Shown here in pieces: positions 13,666-14,722 of a stretch of 14,722 nt of DNA. A program made the translations under genes and the position numbers. This DNA is from an uncultured Oscillospiraceae bacterium. Lineage in GTDB: Bacteria > Bacillota > Clostridia > Oscillospirales > Acutalibacteraceae. The notes under the pieces are model-generated. The model saw only the letters and a program-made list of their open reading frames with translations. It searched no databases and was not told the DNA's origin. How positions within the stretch are numbered: the stretch's first letter is position 1; the number at the start of each line of letters is the position of its first letter. The stretch covers positions 1 through 14,722 of the forward strand of contig CAJJPG010000032.1 in assembly GCA_905193585.1 (NCBI GenBank), written 5' to 3'.

Positions 13666-14633
13666 AAATACTTTATATTTTAGACTTTTTAAAGCGCGAA
13701 AGCGACGAGGAGCACCCCGTTACCGCGGCGGATATATGCGAGTATCTTGACTCGCAGGGTATTGCCGCCGAGCGTAAATCGGTTTATGCCGATATATCCG
13801 CTCTTACCGATTACGGCGCGGATATTGTGCGCTCGGGCTCGCCGAGAGGGTGGTTTTTGGCTTCACGCGAGTTTGAAGAACCGGAGATTTATCTGCTGGC
13901 AGACGCGGTGCGCACCGCGGGGTTTATAAGCGCGGCGAAAACCCGCGAGCTTGTAAAAAAGCTGGACTCATTTGTTTCACGCTATCAGGCGCAGAAAAGG
14001 GAAAACCGCGTTTACTTTTCCTCCTGCGCAAAATCGGTTAATGAAGAAATATTTTACAGTATTGATAAAATAAGCCGCGCGGTATCAGAAAAAAAGAAAA
14101 TACGCTTTGAATATGTAAACCGCGTGCTCTCGCCCGACAGAACTATAGAAAAGCAGAAAAAGGAAATGCTTATAAGCCCCTATGCGCTTACCTGGCAGGA
14201 CGATCACTACTATGTTATAGGCAATTACGAAAAGTACGATAATTTAATTCATTTACGGCTTGACAGAATGTATAAGGTGGAAATAACCGATATGCCGCAG
14301 CGGCATTTTTCGGAAGTAAGCGAATACACCGATTACTTTGATACGCCCGATTACACCTCAAAGCTTTTCGGTATGCACGGCGGCGAAATATACGATATTG
14401 AGCTGAAATGCAGCAAAAAAATAACCGAGCAGGTAGCCGACCGCTTCGGTGAGGATATTTTTATTAAAAAGGTGACGGATGAGGACTTTTGCTTTACCGT
14501 TCGTGCGGCGCTTTCCGACGCACTGGTTTCGTGGGTCATAAGCTACGGCGATAGGGTAAAGGTATTAGAGCCGCAAATACTGCGCGATATGGTAATCGGC
14601 AGAACAGAAAAGGTGCTGGGGCTATATAATTAG
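13638..14633 (+). CDS. HTH/WYL-domain transcriptional regulator
   Basis: This is a 331-residue DNA-binding regulator of the WYL family (DeoR/YafY-like). An N-terminal winged helix-turn-helix (about 8-75) includes VTAADICEYL and ERKSVYADISAL, followed by a wing with RGWFL. The WYL domain (about 135-215) carries SPYALTW, then HYYVIGNY (190-197) in which the WYL triad reads YYV, then HLRLDRM with Arg207 and Arg210, normally part of the ligand or nucleic-acid pocket. A C-terminal WCX-like part follows. The start overlaps the RNase M5-like gene by 28 nt, with AAGGAAAGGG just upstream. WYL proteins often sense nucleotides or nucleic acid, but no ligand can be inferred here. The palindrome just beyond its stop may be a binding site. 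Confidence 0.9.
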   Translation: MAKKQGQRLKILYILDFLKRESDEEHPVTAADICEYLDSQGIAAERKSVYADISALTDYGADIVRSGSPRGWFLASREFEEPEIYLLADAVRTAGFISAAKTRELVKKLDSFVSRYQAQKRENRVYFSSCAKSVNEEIFYSIDKISRAVSEKKKIRFEYVNRVLSPDRTIEKQKKEMLISPYALTWQDDHYYVIGNYEKYDNLIHLRLDRMYKVEITDMPQRHFSEVSEYTDYFDTPDYTSKLFGMHGGEIYDIELKCSKKITEQVADRFGEDIFIKKVTDEDFCFTVRAALSDALVSWVISYGDRVKVLEPQILRDMVIGRTEKVLGLYN

Positions 14634-14636
14634 CGC

Positions 14637-14665
14637 TTGCTAATTTGAATGTGATATTGTATAAT
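14637..14665 (+). promoter_or_regulatory. Promoter of the gene at the right edge
   Basis: The elements are -35 TTGCTA (14637-14642), a 17-bp spacer and a perfect -10 TATAAT (14660-14665). A 7-bp inverted repeat AATTAGC/GCTAATT (14628-14634 and 14639-14645, 4-nt gap) covers the -35 box. It has no following T-run, so it looks more like an operator than a terminator. Confidence 0.55.
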
Positions 14666-14703
14666 AATTTTTGAATAAAAAGGAATTACGGGAGATAAAC
14701 GGA

Positions 14704-14722
14704 ATGAAAAAAATCGGGTTTG
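14704..14722 (+). CDS. 5' end of a truncated gene
   Basis: An ATG at 14704 lies 9 nt after GGGAG (14690-14694) and opens a frame reading MKKIGF before the window ends. The promoter at 14637-14665 supports a genuine gene start. Six residues are too few to assign a product. Confidence 0.6.

Noticed and set aside
14628..14645. CIRCE heat-shock operator.
   Set aside because: The TTAGC/GCTAA ends are similar, but CIRCE needs TTAGCACTC and GAGTGCTAA with a 9-bp spacer; here the arms are 7 bp with a 4-bp gap.

Overview
The window looks like a chromosomal segment of a low-to-moderate-GC Gram-positive anaerobe of the class Clostridia. An Oscillospirales/Ruminococcus-like lineage is my inference. It rests on strong AGGAGG-type ribosome binding sites, several TTG/GTG starts, TTGACA/TATAAT promoters, an RNase M5-type toprim protein, and the comEC-holA order. 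There are no rRNA or tRNA genes, CRISPR arrays or transposases.

Positions 1-1190 are a small accessory or regulatory region. It opens with what appears to be an unannotated type I toxin-antitoxin locus. A 24-residue membrane peptide is encoded on the minus strand behind a consensus promoter. A short plus-strand RNA with its own consensus promoter and intrinsic terminator is antisense to the 3' part of the toxin message. Next come a small HTH repressor gene (minus) and a divergent 71-residue ORF (plus). They share a spacer with two similar 16-bp near-palindromes, one inside each promoter. A cluster of GGGAGCC/GGCTCCC inverted repeats follows.

Positions 1130-10499 are an exopolysaccharide or capsule cluster of the Wzx/Wzy type, all on the plus strand. 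It encodes UDP-galactopyranose mutase (glf, makes UDP-galactofuranose), two tandem GT2 glycosyltransferases, a GT4 glycosyltransferase, a Wzy-like polymerase, a Wzz-like co-polymerase, a third GT2 and a Wzx flippase. The Wzz-like protein carries a C-terminal domain that resembles a BY-kinase with its ATP-binding motifs lost. Gaps are short or overlapping. Promoters are visible before glf and between glf and the first GT2. No initiating phosphoglycosyltransferase, active tyrosine kinase or LytR-CpsA-Psr ligase is present, so those steps must be encoded elsewhere. The likely product is a galactofuranose-containing surface glycan.

Positions 10516-14633 are a compact, overlapping, more housekeeping-like block: a ComEC-type channel protein without the metallo-beta-lactamase domain, DNA polymerase III delta subunit (holA), an RNase M5-like toprim protein, and a WYL-domain regulator. 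I see no terminator between the flippase and comEC, so transcription from the glycan operon may continue into this block. A further gene begins at 14704 behind its own promoter, whose -35 box lies in a small palindrome, and runs off the window.
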